Virus record (IMG/VR): IMGVR_UViG_3300021087_000044
Location: 1-33,057 of that record
DNA length: 33,057 nucleotides
From: a virus
Reading direction: 5' to 3' (one strand)
Of this stretch, positions 24,441 to 32,393 are shown piece by piece (position 1 is the first letter of the stretch; each line of letters opens with the position of its first letter). A program made the position numbers and the translations under genes. Below the pieces are notes generated by a model. That model did no database searches. It saw nothing but the letters and a program-made list of their open reading frames with translations, and was not told the origin of the DNA.

Positions 24441-26326
24441 TATGCAGTATTAGCTCCAAAAATTACCTGCGCGGGGGTTTCATCAGATGTTGCCATTTGG
24501 AAATCACCTGTACTTAATGTGGTATCAGACATCATATTAACTTGGATATCTTTCTTTTCAACTATAATAACTTGTTCTCTTATAGGTGTTATATCCAATA
24601 CATTAGTTTGTACATATATTTCAATTGTATTATTATTTACAACAGCCTCAACTGTTATAGGTTTAAATGATACCAAAGTCATCTTACCTGTAGTATAATC
24701 TAACGTTCCAACATTGGAATTAATAACTGCGGTTTCACCGGCGGCTTCTTTTACAACTTGAATAATACCATCTTTATCGGCTAATGTACAACCTGTTTCT
24801 GTAACCTCAGTTGCTTCATTAATATATTGAAATTTTGAAGAAGTCAATGTTCCTTTATAACCAACATATGGATATTTTAATTGATTAGAAAAATTTTGTG
24901 CATAGTTGAAAGCTTGTGCTAACTCTACTACTAATCTCTTAAATAAAAGAACAGTTGTTTGGTTATTTAAAATAGCTGGATCTGTATTATCAATTAAAGT
25001 AGTTAATCGTGAATACCTAAATCTTAAATCAAATTTTCCTAATTCATTTTGATTATAATTTAGAGCCACATTAACAATATTTGCTCCTATTTGATCTGCA
25101 GATTGAATAGTTTTATTTGGGTCATATCTAACATCTGAAGTAATTTTTAGATAAAGATAATCAGGAGCAACAATCTCTGGTGTTACCGAAACCATATTTT
25201 TTCTTAATAAAATATCATTTTTAATTGCATTTTTATCTTTTGATGTTAGGTATAATCCACTCTTGGGTTTTACTGCAATATAAGCTTTTCCATATCTTGG
25301 CGGATCATTTTGTTCTCCACCCCAACATGTTACCGATTCTGCGTTAACCCACTCTTTTTCTACAATTCTTTTATAATCATTTAATGTAACTGCTCTATTT
25401 TGAGTTTCATATAATTTAGGAGCACCATATTTTATTTCTTCTATTGATTCTCTTACAGCACCACCATAACCAGCAGTTGTAGTTACTACAGAAACTTCTG
25501 CATATCCTCCTATTGTATCAATAGCCTGAAACACACCAGCTGAATTTGTAAGATCTCCATCAGAAATATTTGATGTTAAAATAACTTGACTTCCATCTGC
25601 TGGTCTATAACCTACTTTATTATCACCAAATTGTACTTCGAATCTACCATCAAATTCTTCATATAAGAAATATACTTTAGATGTTGCTGTTACTTTAGCT
25701 GTATCTGACACTAGTGAATAGGTATCTATAACTGTAGCAGTCGGCGAAGCTTTTACGGTAACCTCTAATGTTGTAACATCAGTCTGCGGATTAGGTAAAA
25801 GAAATTTTTGTTCTTTGTTAGAATAATCAACTGCATATTTGTGAGTTAATCTTATGCCTTGATTTAATTGCACATCAGTGACAGTGAATCTTCCATCGGC
25901 TCCAATTATAGCATTATACGAATTTGCAGTAGTAAAAATATATTTGTTCTGATCTATAGTAGCAGAAAATCTTTTATCTTTTTCTACAACCATTGTAGTT
26001 GCTTGATCACTAGGAGTTATTTGCAATGTTACTATTGCTTTTGTTCCTTGAACAGAACGAGGCGTATAGCCCATCTGTTTAGCTTTTTGCACAACAGAAT
26101 TTCTAAGCTCCGCAGTATCTAAAAACATTTCATTTGCTAACATGTTTAAATAAAATGAATTATAATAAGTATTATATGCTAGCATATCCATTATTACGTC
26201 CAATCCTGAGCCTGCAAAGTCAAAATTTGCAAATTCACTTTGACTTTTTAAAAAGGCTATCATATTGGATTTGATAGCCGGCATGTCCAGTTCTGAAACA
26301 TTTAATTTCGCTACATCTGTTGCCAT
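24440..26326 (-). CDS. 6: Baseplate wedge protein gp6 (baseplate J-like)
   Basis: A 628-residue protein; T4 gp6 has 660. The N-terminus (FANFDFAGSGLDVIMDMLAY, then NTYYNSFYLNMLANEMFLDT, AELRNSVVQKAKQMGYTPRS) is diagnostic of gp6 in T4-like phages. The middle contains the FDGRFEVQFGDNKVGYRPADG strand pair and TLNDYKRIVEKEWVNAESVT, matching the baseplate J-like core. By family knowledge, gp6 dimers link wedges into the inner ring around the hub and drive baseplate rearrangement on infection. The start ATG follows the gp25 stop by 3 nt with AGG close upstream, and the stop overlaps the next ATG as TAATG. Confidence 0.93.
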   Translation of the reverse strand: MATDVAKLNVSELDMPAIKSNMIAFLKSQSEFANFDFAGSGLDVIMDMLAYNTYYNSFYLNMLANEMFLDTAELRNSVVQKAKQMGYTPRSVQGTKAIVTLQITPSDQATTMVVEKDKRFSATIDQNKYIFTTANSYNAIIGADGRFTVTDVQLNQGIRLTHKYAVDYSNKEQKFLLPNPQTDVTTLEVTVKASPTATVIDTYSLVSDTAKVTATSKVYFLYEEFDGRFEVQFGDNKVGYRPADGSQVILTSNISDGDLTNSAGVFQAIDTIGGYAEVSVVTTTAGYGGAVRESIEEIKYGAPKLYETQNRAVTLNDYKRIVEKEWVNAESVTCWGGEQNDPPRYGKAYIAVKPKSGLYLTSKDKNAIKNDILLRKNMVSVTPEIVAPDYLYLKITSDVRYDPNKTIQSADQIGANIVNVALNYNQNELGKFDLRFRYSRLTTLIDNTDPAILNNQTTVLLFKRLVVELAQAFNYAQNFSNQLKYPYVGYKGTLTSSKFQYINEATEVTETGCTLADKDGIIQVVKEAAGETAVINSNVGTLDYTTGKMTLVSFKPITVEAVVNNNTIEIYVQTNVLDITPIREQVIIVEKKDIQVNMMSDTTLSTGDFQMATSDETPAQVIFGANTA

Positions 26327-26329
26327 TCC

Positions 26330-26752
26330 TTACCTATACAAAAAAGTTTCGAAAGTTTCGTCAGTTTGTTGCCCTAACATCGTAAAAATAATTTTTATTT
26401 TATAAGTATTTCTATCTGGCTCACCCATTACAATTATATCCCTTATTGTACAACGAGGTTCTAGCATTCTTAAAGAGTCTGCAATTTTTCTAACGAGTCT
26501 ATTTTCTGTTAATTGATTTATTGGTTCAAATAATAATTCTTGAACACCTGCCCCAATTTCCGGATGACCTAATCTTTCATTTGATCTTGTCTGCAGTATC
26601 TGACGCATAGACTGTTTTATCACAGTTGCGTTCTTTGTTTTAATAATATCCCCTGTTACAGGATGGGCTTTAAAGGATATATCAACATCAGAATAGATAG
26701 TTTGTCCGGTATTTTCATCATACTCTATTTCTGTGTATCGTGTTTGTGCCAT
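26330..26752 (-). CDS. 25: Baseplate wedge protein gp25 (GPW/gp25 family)
   Basis: A 140-residue protein; T4 gp25 has 132. Residues 24-115 carry the family pattern: DISFKAHPVTGDIIKTKNAT, VIKQSMRQILQTRSNERLGH, PEIGAGVQELLFEP and, in the second half, the conserved EPR of MLEPRCTIRDI. gp25 connects the sheath to the wedge and belongs to the same family as P2 gpW and the T6SS TssE protein. The ATG at 26752 has AAGGA 7 nt upstream. A perfect TATAAATA box lies in the 27-nt gap before it. It lies directly ahead of gp6. Confidence 0.94.
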   Translation of the reverse strand: MAQTRYTEIEYDENTGQTIYSDVDISFKAHPVTGDIIKTKNATVIKQSMRQILQTRSNERLGHPEIGAGVQELLFEPINQLTENRLVRKIADSLRMLEPRCTIRDIIVMGEPDRNTYKIKIIFTMLGQQTDETFETFLYR

Positions 26753-26771
26753 AGATGTTCCTTATTCAATC

Positions 26772-26779
26772 TATTTATA
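26772..26779 (-). promoter_or_regulatory. T4-type late promoter for gp25-gp6 and downstream
   Basis: The minus strand reads TATAAATA, a perfect match to the T4 late promoter consensus. It comes right after the TAA stop of the 1130-residue gene and 19 nt before the gp25 ATG, with the AAGGA ribosome-binding site in between. It is the only perfect match seen in an intergenic gap. T4-like late transcription uses the sliding clamp with gp33 and gp55, whose genes are not in this window. Confidence 0.65.
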
Positions 26780-29700
26780 TTACCAACCCTCATTAGACAA
26801 TTTGTCCAGGTGATCATAAACCTCATCCGCCTGAGCATTAATATCAGCCAAATAATCAAGAAATTTATTTCTACTATCCTGTATCTTATCTTCTTGTGCC
26901 TTAACTTGTTTTTTGCCAATTGATAACTCAAAATCCCATTCATCGTGATATAACAAGACTTGATACGGGGAGTCACCTCCTGCTTGAATAGCAGAATCAA
27001 TTGCTATATGTGTATCATCAATAACTTCCTGAATATACTTAGTAAACGTTCCTGTATCAAGGGTTACAATTAAAAGATCATCTTGTGAAACACCAATAGC
27101 ATTCCAAGTTTCTGCTACAGATTCTTGTTCTTCTAATAATATTTCTACTCCGCCTCCGCCAATAAATCCTTCTGATAGTGGGACAGTTCCATTTATTTCT
27201 ATAATAGTACCAAGCGGATATTCATTAACATTCCGTGGTTTCCCTTCGAACGCTGTACCGAACCGTGATCCCCCTTCATGATTAGGTATATCTTTATAAT
27301 TACCATTTACTTCAACTTCTGAATAAGTTGAAATAGTATTTGCCTTGGCTGCAAATTCACGTAATCTATATCCTGGGTGATAATAATGTGAAGTATTTGC
27401 TCTATTTTCAGGCTTATACTTATATTCAGTTTCATTATTATCACTTAAAGTTACATCATAAGGTAGTGCTTCTTCTATATCTGGTTCAAATGCTCGATCA
27501 AGAATAGCCACTGTTGTATTTGCCATATATTCTACAGATCTTGTTTGACCAGAAGCTGGATTGAGAAGAGACAGAACAGTAATAGTTGTATTTGGTTTAA
27601 CTCTTCTTTGTCCACCTTCAAAATCATCAACTTCATCTATAAATTCACCTTTTAAAATAAGTAACGATTTACCTTTTGATCTCAAACTACCAGGTTCTGT
27701 GTCTACATCTGGTGTCTCTTGAATCATTGTAATTTCTATTGTAATCAACATTTCTTTGATTCTTAGAACTAACAAATCTAATTCTTCTATATCTACATCT
27801 CTTAGCTCTACAAGACCATCATAAGTAGCTTTATTTGCACCATGTGTAATAAACGCTGGTGGCGATTCCAATGGATCCATTGCTCCATAAAGAGGAACAT
27901 CCATAATCTTCTTTCTTAAACTCGCTGCACCAGGTGAAGCACCATTTAATTTAACTAAAATATCACCTAAAGCCTTTTTAGTATCTTTCAAAAAATCTAT
28001 TTTAGCTTTTCTAATTTCTTCAGGAGTTCTAGGATCCCCAATTATAACTTCTTCATCTTCTCCTCCAGCTTCTCCTTCTCCTTTCCAAAATGCTTCATTA
28101 ATCACATCTTCATCATCCAGATTTTTTATTATAGGAAGTTCACCCGATGTATAATTAACTAAACAGGTATAATTAACACCTTTATAATAAATTTTATCGC
28201 CGGCCATATATGTTTTTGTTTCATCAAAAACCGGAGTTGCTAATGCTGTAAGCTTTTCTGTTCGCTTTGCTTCCTCTGCTGTTTCTTGTCGTAAACCAAT
28301 TACCAATGCCAAAGCTTCAATAGATTTAATTAATGGTCCTCCTGTTGGTCCACCACCTAAAAAACAAACGCCGGCACAAAATTTTAAATTCTCAGGTGGC
28401 TTATCAGGTCCTCCTGCGGATAACAATCTCTCTCTAAAATTTGCTGTTCCTCCTAATCGGGGTGCTAAGTATAATGTATATAATCCAGTTGCGGGAATAC
28501 CTACAGCAAATAATTCTAATATTTCTTCAATTTCTTTACTGAATGCTTGAAGTTCATCCATCTTACCATCTAACCATTTTATAATAGGATCAAGAGTTTT
28601 TTGGTAGCTTTTAATAGTTGCGAATATACTTCTTACATGTGTTTCAGTAGTATCTAAAATTGCTCCTAAAGGTGGAATCAATTCTTCTAATCTTTTACCT
28701 CTCCAATCTGGTTTTTCAGGTAAAGCATCTGAATAGAATTCATCTACTACTTTCCCGACTATAAGTTCACCCTCAGTGATTTGAACATATTCCTTATCCT
28801 GTCCACCTGGATTACCTTTGGCACTTGTTGGATCATCTATTGGATTGTTATGTTTATCACTGGTTCCTGCTGATGAAGTAGCAGGTAGCGCTTCATAAAC
28901 AATATCACCTTTTTTAAATTCTTGACCAGGTGAAAGGTATGCAATTTCTAATTCTTGGTTTTGATAAGGAACCAAATTTCTATCTATTTTTATTTCTTGA
29001 TGATTCCTTTTAACCTGTGATTCTGTTAAAGGGGTATTATGGGTATCTGCTTTATGGCCTACTGTTTCTCTATCTTCAATTACCATTTTGTCAGTCGATA
29101 TAACTTTAGTGACTCTAGCTACTGCTTCGCCCACATTTGCTTTCAGAACTTTTTCTGTTTCTTTAGGGTCCATAATATCAAATTGGCCCATAGTATCATC
29201 TTGTTCCACATAAGTTTTTACTGCAGTCGAAGTATCTGGTGCTGGTGGGGTATTTAAATTTACAGAAGAAGCAGTAATAGTTTTAGTACTTACCCAAGAT
29301 ACTTTTATTGTATGTGTTTCCGGTGGATTTAATATTTTTTGTACATCTTTCAGTAAAGTATTGAAACTTTCTAAGTCAATAAATTTATTAAATGTTTGTA
29401 AAATACCTGCAAAAACATCAAAGGAAGGGGCCCCTATTATAACAATAATTCCACCTACCGTTGCAGAATTTGAAAATATTGGTCGCCCTGACAGATAATA
29501 ATCTTCTGACAATAATTGTGTTGTATCGGTTGTAAAAGCTGTATTACCTTTAGGGACATCATTTTTATCGTCAAAAGATCTATCAATTGTTTGTAAAATA
29601 CCACCTGGAGTTAATTGTGTTAAACCTAACTTCTCGTTAGCATATACAAAGACATTCTCTACAGTTAAATCAACTTCTTTAGGGTTACCATCTGCATCTT

Positions 29701-30172
29701 TAGCATTAAGTGGATCCTCCCAAGCTGTATCTTTTACATATATTTGTTCACCTGATTCCGCATCCGTTGCCGGAATATCCCCAGCTAAAAGATCAGCTTT
29801 TATATATTCTCCTGGACTCTTTTCGGCTGCTTTTGCATAATATTCACCTCCGATCAATAATCCACCTGTAACAGGATTTCTTTGTATTTGATTCGATGTA
29901 CCAATTGATTTTGAATGAACAGGTAAATAATAAAATCCTAAACCTCTAAGATCATCTAATAGTTTTAAAATTTCTTCTAAAAGTTTATCTAATGCTGCAA
30001 ATAATGGATCCACCTTAGCAAATAACATTGCCTTATTAATTTCATAAATTGACTTAATAAATGCCGCGTTCTCCTTATGAAGTTGGAGACCTTTTGCTGC
30101 CGCCTCAAAAAAGGGTTTTAAAGGACCTAAATCCCCTAAATTTGTCGAAGCCCAAAGATCAGCTTGTGCCAT
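26780..30172 (-). CDS. Large uncharacterised virion protein between spike and gp25
   Basis: A 1130-residue protein. The N-terminal 90 residues look helical and amphipathic (AKVDPLFAALDKLLEEILKL, LDDLRGLGFYYLPVH). Around 535-645 are helices with a hydrophobic Gly-rich stretch (CAGVCFLGGGPTGGPLIKSI). Residues about 646-699 read TYMAGDKIYYKGVNYTC ... FWKGEG, the Y-x-x-G-D-x-V-x-Y-x-G-x-x-Y pattern of CBM5/12-like carbohydrate-binding modules. The last 45 residues are a coiled coil (VKAQEDKIQDSRNKFLDYLA). The ATG has AGGGGAAG just upstream and overlaps the 56-residue gene by 14 nt. Proteins of this size and N-terminal style occur beside gp5 in marine T4-like phages as virion proteins without known function. 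Position suggests a hub or inner-baseplate component. Confidence 0.72.
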   Translation of the reverse strand: MAQADLWASTNLGDLGPLKPFFEAAAKGLQLHKENAAFIKSIYEINKAMLFAKVDPLFAALDKLLEEILKLLDDLRGLGFYYLPVHSKSIGTSNQIQRNPVTGGLLIGGEYYAKAAEKSPGEYIKADLLAGDIPATDAESGEQIYVKDTAWEDPLNAKDADGNPKEVDLTVENVFVYANEKLGLTQLTPGGILQTIDRSFDDKNDVPKGNTAFTTDTTQLLSEDYYLSGRPIFSNSATVGGIIVIIGAPSFDVFAGILQTFNKFIDLESFNTLLKDVQKILNPPETHTIKVSWVSTKTITASSVNLNTPPAPDTSTAVKTYVEQDDTMGQFDIMDPKETEKVLKANVGEAVARVTKVISTDKMVIEDRETVGHKADTHNTPLTESQVKRNHQEIKIDRNLVPYQNQELEIAYLSPGQEFKKGDIVYEALPATSSAGTSDKHNNPIDDPTSAKGNPGGQDKEYVQITEGELIVGKVVDEFYSDALPEKPDWRGKRLEELIPPLGAILDTTETHVRSIFATIKSYQKTLDPIIKWLDGKMDELQAFSKEIEEILELFAVGIPATGLYTLYLAPRLGGTANFRERLLSAGGPDKPPENLKFCAGVCFLGGGPTGGPLIKSIEALALVIGLRQETAEEAKRTEKLTALATPVFDETKTYMAGDKIYYKGVNYTCLVNYTSGELPIIKNLDDEDVINEAFWKGEGEAGGEDEEVIIGDPRTPEEIRKAKIDFLKDTKKALGDILVKLNGASPGAASLRKKIMDVPLYGAMDPLESPPAFITHGANKATYDGLVELRDVDIEELDLLVLRIKEMLITIEITMIQETPDVDTEPGSLRSKGKSLLILKGEFIDEVDDFEGGQRRVKPNTTITVLSLLNPASGQTRSVEYMANTTVAILDRAFEPDIEEALPYDVTLSDNNETEYKYKPENRANTSHYYHPGYRLREFAAKANTISTYSEVEVNGNYKDIPNHEGGSRFGTAFEGKPRNVNEYPLGTIIEINGTVPLSEGFIGGGGVEILLEEQESVAETWNAIGVSQDDLLIVTLDTGTFTKYIQEVIDDTHIAIDSAIQAGGDSPYQVLLYHDEWDFELSIGKKQVKAQEDKIQDSRNKFLDYLADINAQADEVYDHLDKLSNEGW

Positions 30173-30329
30173 CTTCCCCTTTCTTCACTTTATCTTCTAG
30201 CGCAATTTTAATTTCTGTCATCACTTTAGTCTCGAGATCACTTAATTGTTTTAACTTAGACATTAATTCTACTAGTTTTGGATGAGGAACTAATGATTCT
30301 GTTTTTTGCCACTGTGGTTCTTTTGTCAT
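30159..30329 (-). CDS. Small helical protein (56 aa) between spike and 1130-aa gene
   Basis: A 56-residue frame from the ATG at 30329 (MTKEPQWQKTESLVPHPKLV) to a TGA at 30159. It is largely charged and predicted helical (ELMSKLKQLSDLETKVMTEI, ALEDKVKKGEDG). It fills the otherwise 170-nt gap between the spike gene (stop 13 nt upstream) and the 1130-residue gene (14-nt overlap). A Shine-Dalgarno sequence is not obvious, so it may be translated by re-initiation after the spike stop. No family recognised. Tight packing and an AT-rich but stop-free frame support it. Confidence 0.62.
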   Translation of the reverse strand: MTKEPQWQKTESLVPHPKLVELMSKLKQLSDLETKVMTEIKIALEDKVKKGEDGTS

Positions 30330-30342
30330 ATTATTTTTTCAG

Positions 30343-32358
30343 TTATGCTGCGAAAAAGCCTTCTAACGTTGCTTGTTCTTTAAGTGCGTCTGGATACCAA
30401 GGTTGCGGCGCATTTGGTAATGTGATGCCCTGTATTGGTCCTCCTGGAGTAGTATCCACATGTGCATGATCGTGGTCCAAGAGAGTTTTAAAAAGAAATT
30501 TTACGATATTCGTTAAAGAAGTTACCTCATTTTTGAGACTAATCTTACCCGTTTTATCAAAACTTAGTTCTGCCATTTGTGTTTTAATTAATAACTCTCC
30601 GCCCATACCATTTGACTCTAGAGTTATATTTGCTCCAGATCCCATAGGAGCTTCGCCTAATGTTATTTCACCGAAATTATTTTTCATAGAAATGTTACCA
30701 AATGTCGAACATAATTCAATATCTGTCGAGATTGGATCAGTAGGTAAAATAGACAAATAACCAACCGCTGATGACGTTGCTGCTCCCGGACTCGAAACTG
30801 GTAATTCATTTACATGAAGTAAAATTCCACCTGTTCCAGCTTTGGCATCTGCACTTCTTAAATTAATAATTCCATTTTGAACTTGAGTGCTCCAGCCGGC
30901 TGAGCCTTGACCTAAAAGAATATTTAATCCCATAACTGTTGTTTCTGAACTATGAGAAATATTCTTTGATTCACTTTGACATGATGTAGTAAAAGGTCCC
31001 ATTGTATTCATTCCAATTTGACCAGCATTTACTGTTTTTGCACCGCCAACATTTTCCGATTGATTTCCTGCTACCTCAACTTCCTGTCCTGATTTCTCTC
31101 CCTCTTCTGATGCATTTAAACTTGGATTGTTCCGTGGAAATTTTGTTTGTTGGATTCTCGGAGCAGCCATTTTAATATATTCTTTAGCATTAAATTCAAT
31201 TCGCTTCGCATTTATAAAAGTTACGCCGTTTTTAGTATACATTTCAATATTGCCTTCTTCGGCCTCTAAATGAACATCGCCGGTACCGCATACCCTAAGC
31301 CAATAATCTTCTTTTCCTCCTGTAGCAGCAACAGCTAATTCATATCCATAATCTATCGAAGAAAATTTATTACCACCTATTTGTTCATATGAGTTTCTCA
31401 AAACACAGGACCATGCATCTCTGGTTGCTTTATCTACAACATCACCTGTTGGTCCCATTTCTCGGTAGGCGCCTGATCTATGTGTCCAAGACAATCTTTC
31501 CGCAGTTGGAGTATCATCCATTTCTATAACATGCCCACTTTCAGTCTGATGAACATGATTATAGGGATACTGTGCAGCATATGCAGACTGTGGTTCCATG
31601 AAAGTTGGTCTACTGGCATAATCACTTGCTCTAATACCAAATTTGCCCATCTTTACATCTCTTCTATTTTGTAAAGGGGACTCTGCTCCGCCTTCAACCA
31701 TTATAGATGCGGGTCCAGGACCAGGTCTTACTCTATTAAAAATTTTAGCAGACATATCCGCTATGCCCCTAGCCAATCTAGGAGTAGTGGGTTCATTTAA
31801 AAATCTTATATTAGGAAAGTTATAAGAAAAATCCCAAATATTTTTATCTTCATGTTTATCAGGATCATCAGTACGTTCTGTAATTTCAACGCCCTTATCT
31901 CTAACTCGGTTCAGTTTTAATGGAAATTGGGGCACGTCTTTAAATTCAACTGAACCTTCAATAATTGCACCGTTGTCATCTATTTGAAATGGTTTAGGTT
32001 GCCAAGTTCGAGGATCATTAAAACCATCACGTGGATCACATGCTCTATCAGGTCGACCAGGCAATGTTCCTAACATAATTGGATCATTGGCATCTTCACC
32101 GTCTTTAAAAAAAGATAAAACCCAAGTTCCTGGAACAGGACCAGTAGGACTTGTACCAACCTGTGTTTGTGAAGCAGATGTTATTGGCATTAAAGGAAAT
32201 GACCAAGGTAATACTGATGTTGGCAATTCTTGTTTATCTCTAGTATGCCAGCCTAAGTACCTTACTTTGCATCTTCCTAGATACAAAGGATCATTTCTAT
32301 CCTCAACAACACCGATGGCCCAAACAAAGCCAGCTTTTCCCATAAAGTCAGTTTCCAT
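30343..32358 (-). CDS. 5: Baseplate hub spike, gp5-like, without lysozyme domain
   Basis: A 671-residue protein. Residues 10-105 are the gp5 OB-fold: VWAIGVVEDRNDPLYLGRCK, VRYLGWHTRDK, LPWSFPLMPITSAS, SPTGPVPGTWVLSFFKDGED and PIMLGTLPGRPD. A VgrG/gp5-type segment at about 271-295 (SGHVIEMDDTPTAERLSWTHR) leads into the beta-helical needle (about 340-671; GNIEMYTKNGVTFINAKRIE, FGNISMKNNFGEITLGEAPM). T4 gp5 has a lysozyme domain between OB-fold and needle. Here residues 110-265 contain no recognisable lysozyme motif. A second Met at residue 6 could also be the start. Gene order (after gp27-like) agrees with a hub spike that pierces the outer membrane. Confidence 0.88.
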   Translation of the reverse strand: METDFMGKAGFVWAIGVVEDRNDPLYLGRCKVRYLGWHTRDKQELPTSVLPWSFPLMPITSASQTQVGTSPTGPVPGTWVLSFFKDGEDANDPIMLGTLPGRPDRACDPRDGFNDPRTWQPKPFQIDDNGAIIEGSVEFKDVPQFPLKLNRVRDKGVEITERTDDPDKHEDKNIWDFSYNFPNIRFLNEPTTPRLARGIADMSAKIFNRVRPGPGPASIMVEGGAESPLQNRRDVKMGKFGIRASDYASRPTFMEPQSAYAAQYPYNHVHQTESGHVIEMDDTPTAERLSWTHRSGAYREMGPTGDVVDKATRDAWSCVLRNSYEQIGGNKFSSIDYGYELAVAATGGKEDYWLRVCGTGDVHLEAEEGNIEMYTKNGVTFINAKRIEFNAKEYIKMAAPRIQQTKFPRNNPSLNASEEGEKSGQEVEVAGNQSENVGGAKTVNAGQIGMNTMGPFTTSCQSESKNISHSSETTVMGLNILLGQGSAGWSTQVQNGIINLRSADAKAGTGGILLHVNELPVSSPGAATSSAVGYLSILPTDPISTDIELCSTFGNISMKNNFGEITLGEAPMGSGANITLESNGMGGELLIKTQMAELSFDKTGKISLKNEVTSLTNIVKFLFKTLLDHDHAHVDTTPGGPIQGITLPNAPQPWYPDALKEQATLEGFFAA

Positions 32359-32393
32359 TATCTTTCAATCCTTATACTATGTGTCATATGGTT

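Noticed and set aside
32375-32382. TATAAGGA-like box in the gap before the gp5-like gene.
   Set aside because: Only about six of eight bases match the late consensus, too weak to report as a promoter.
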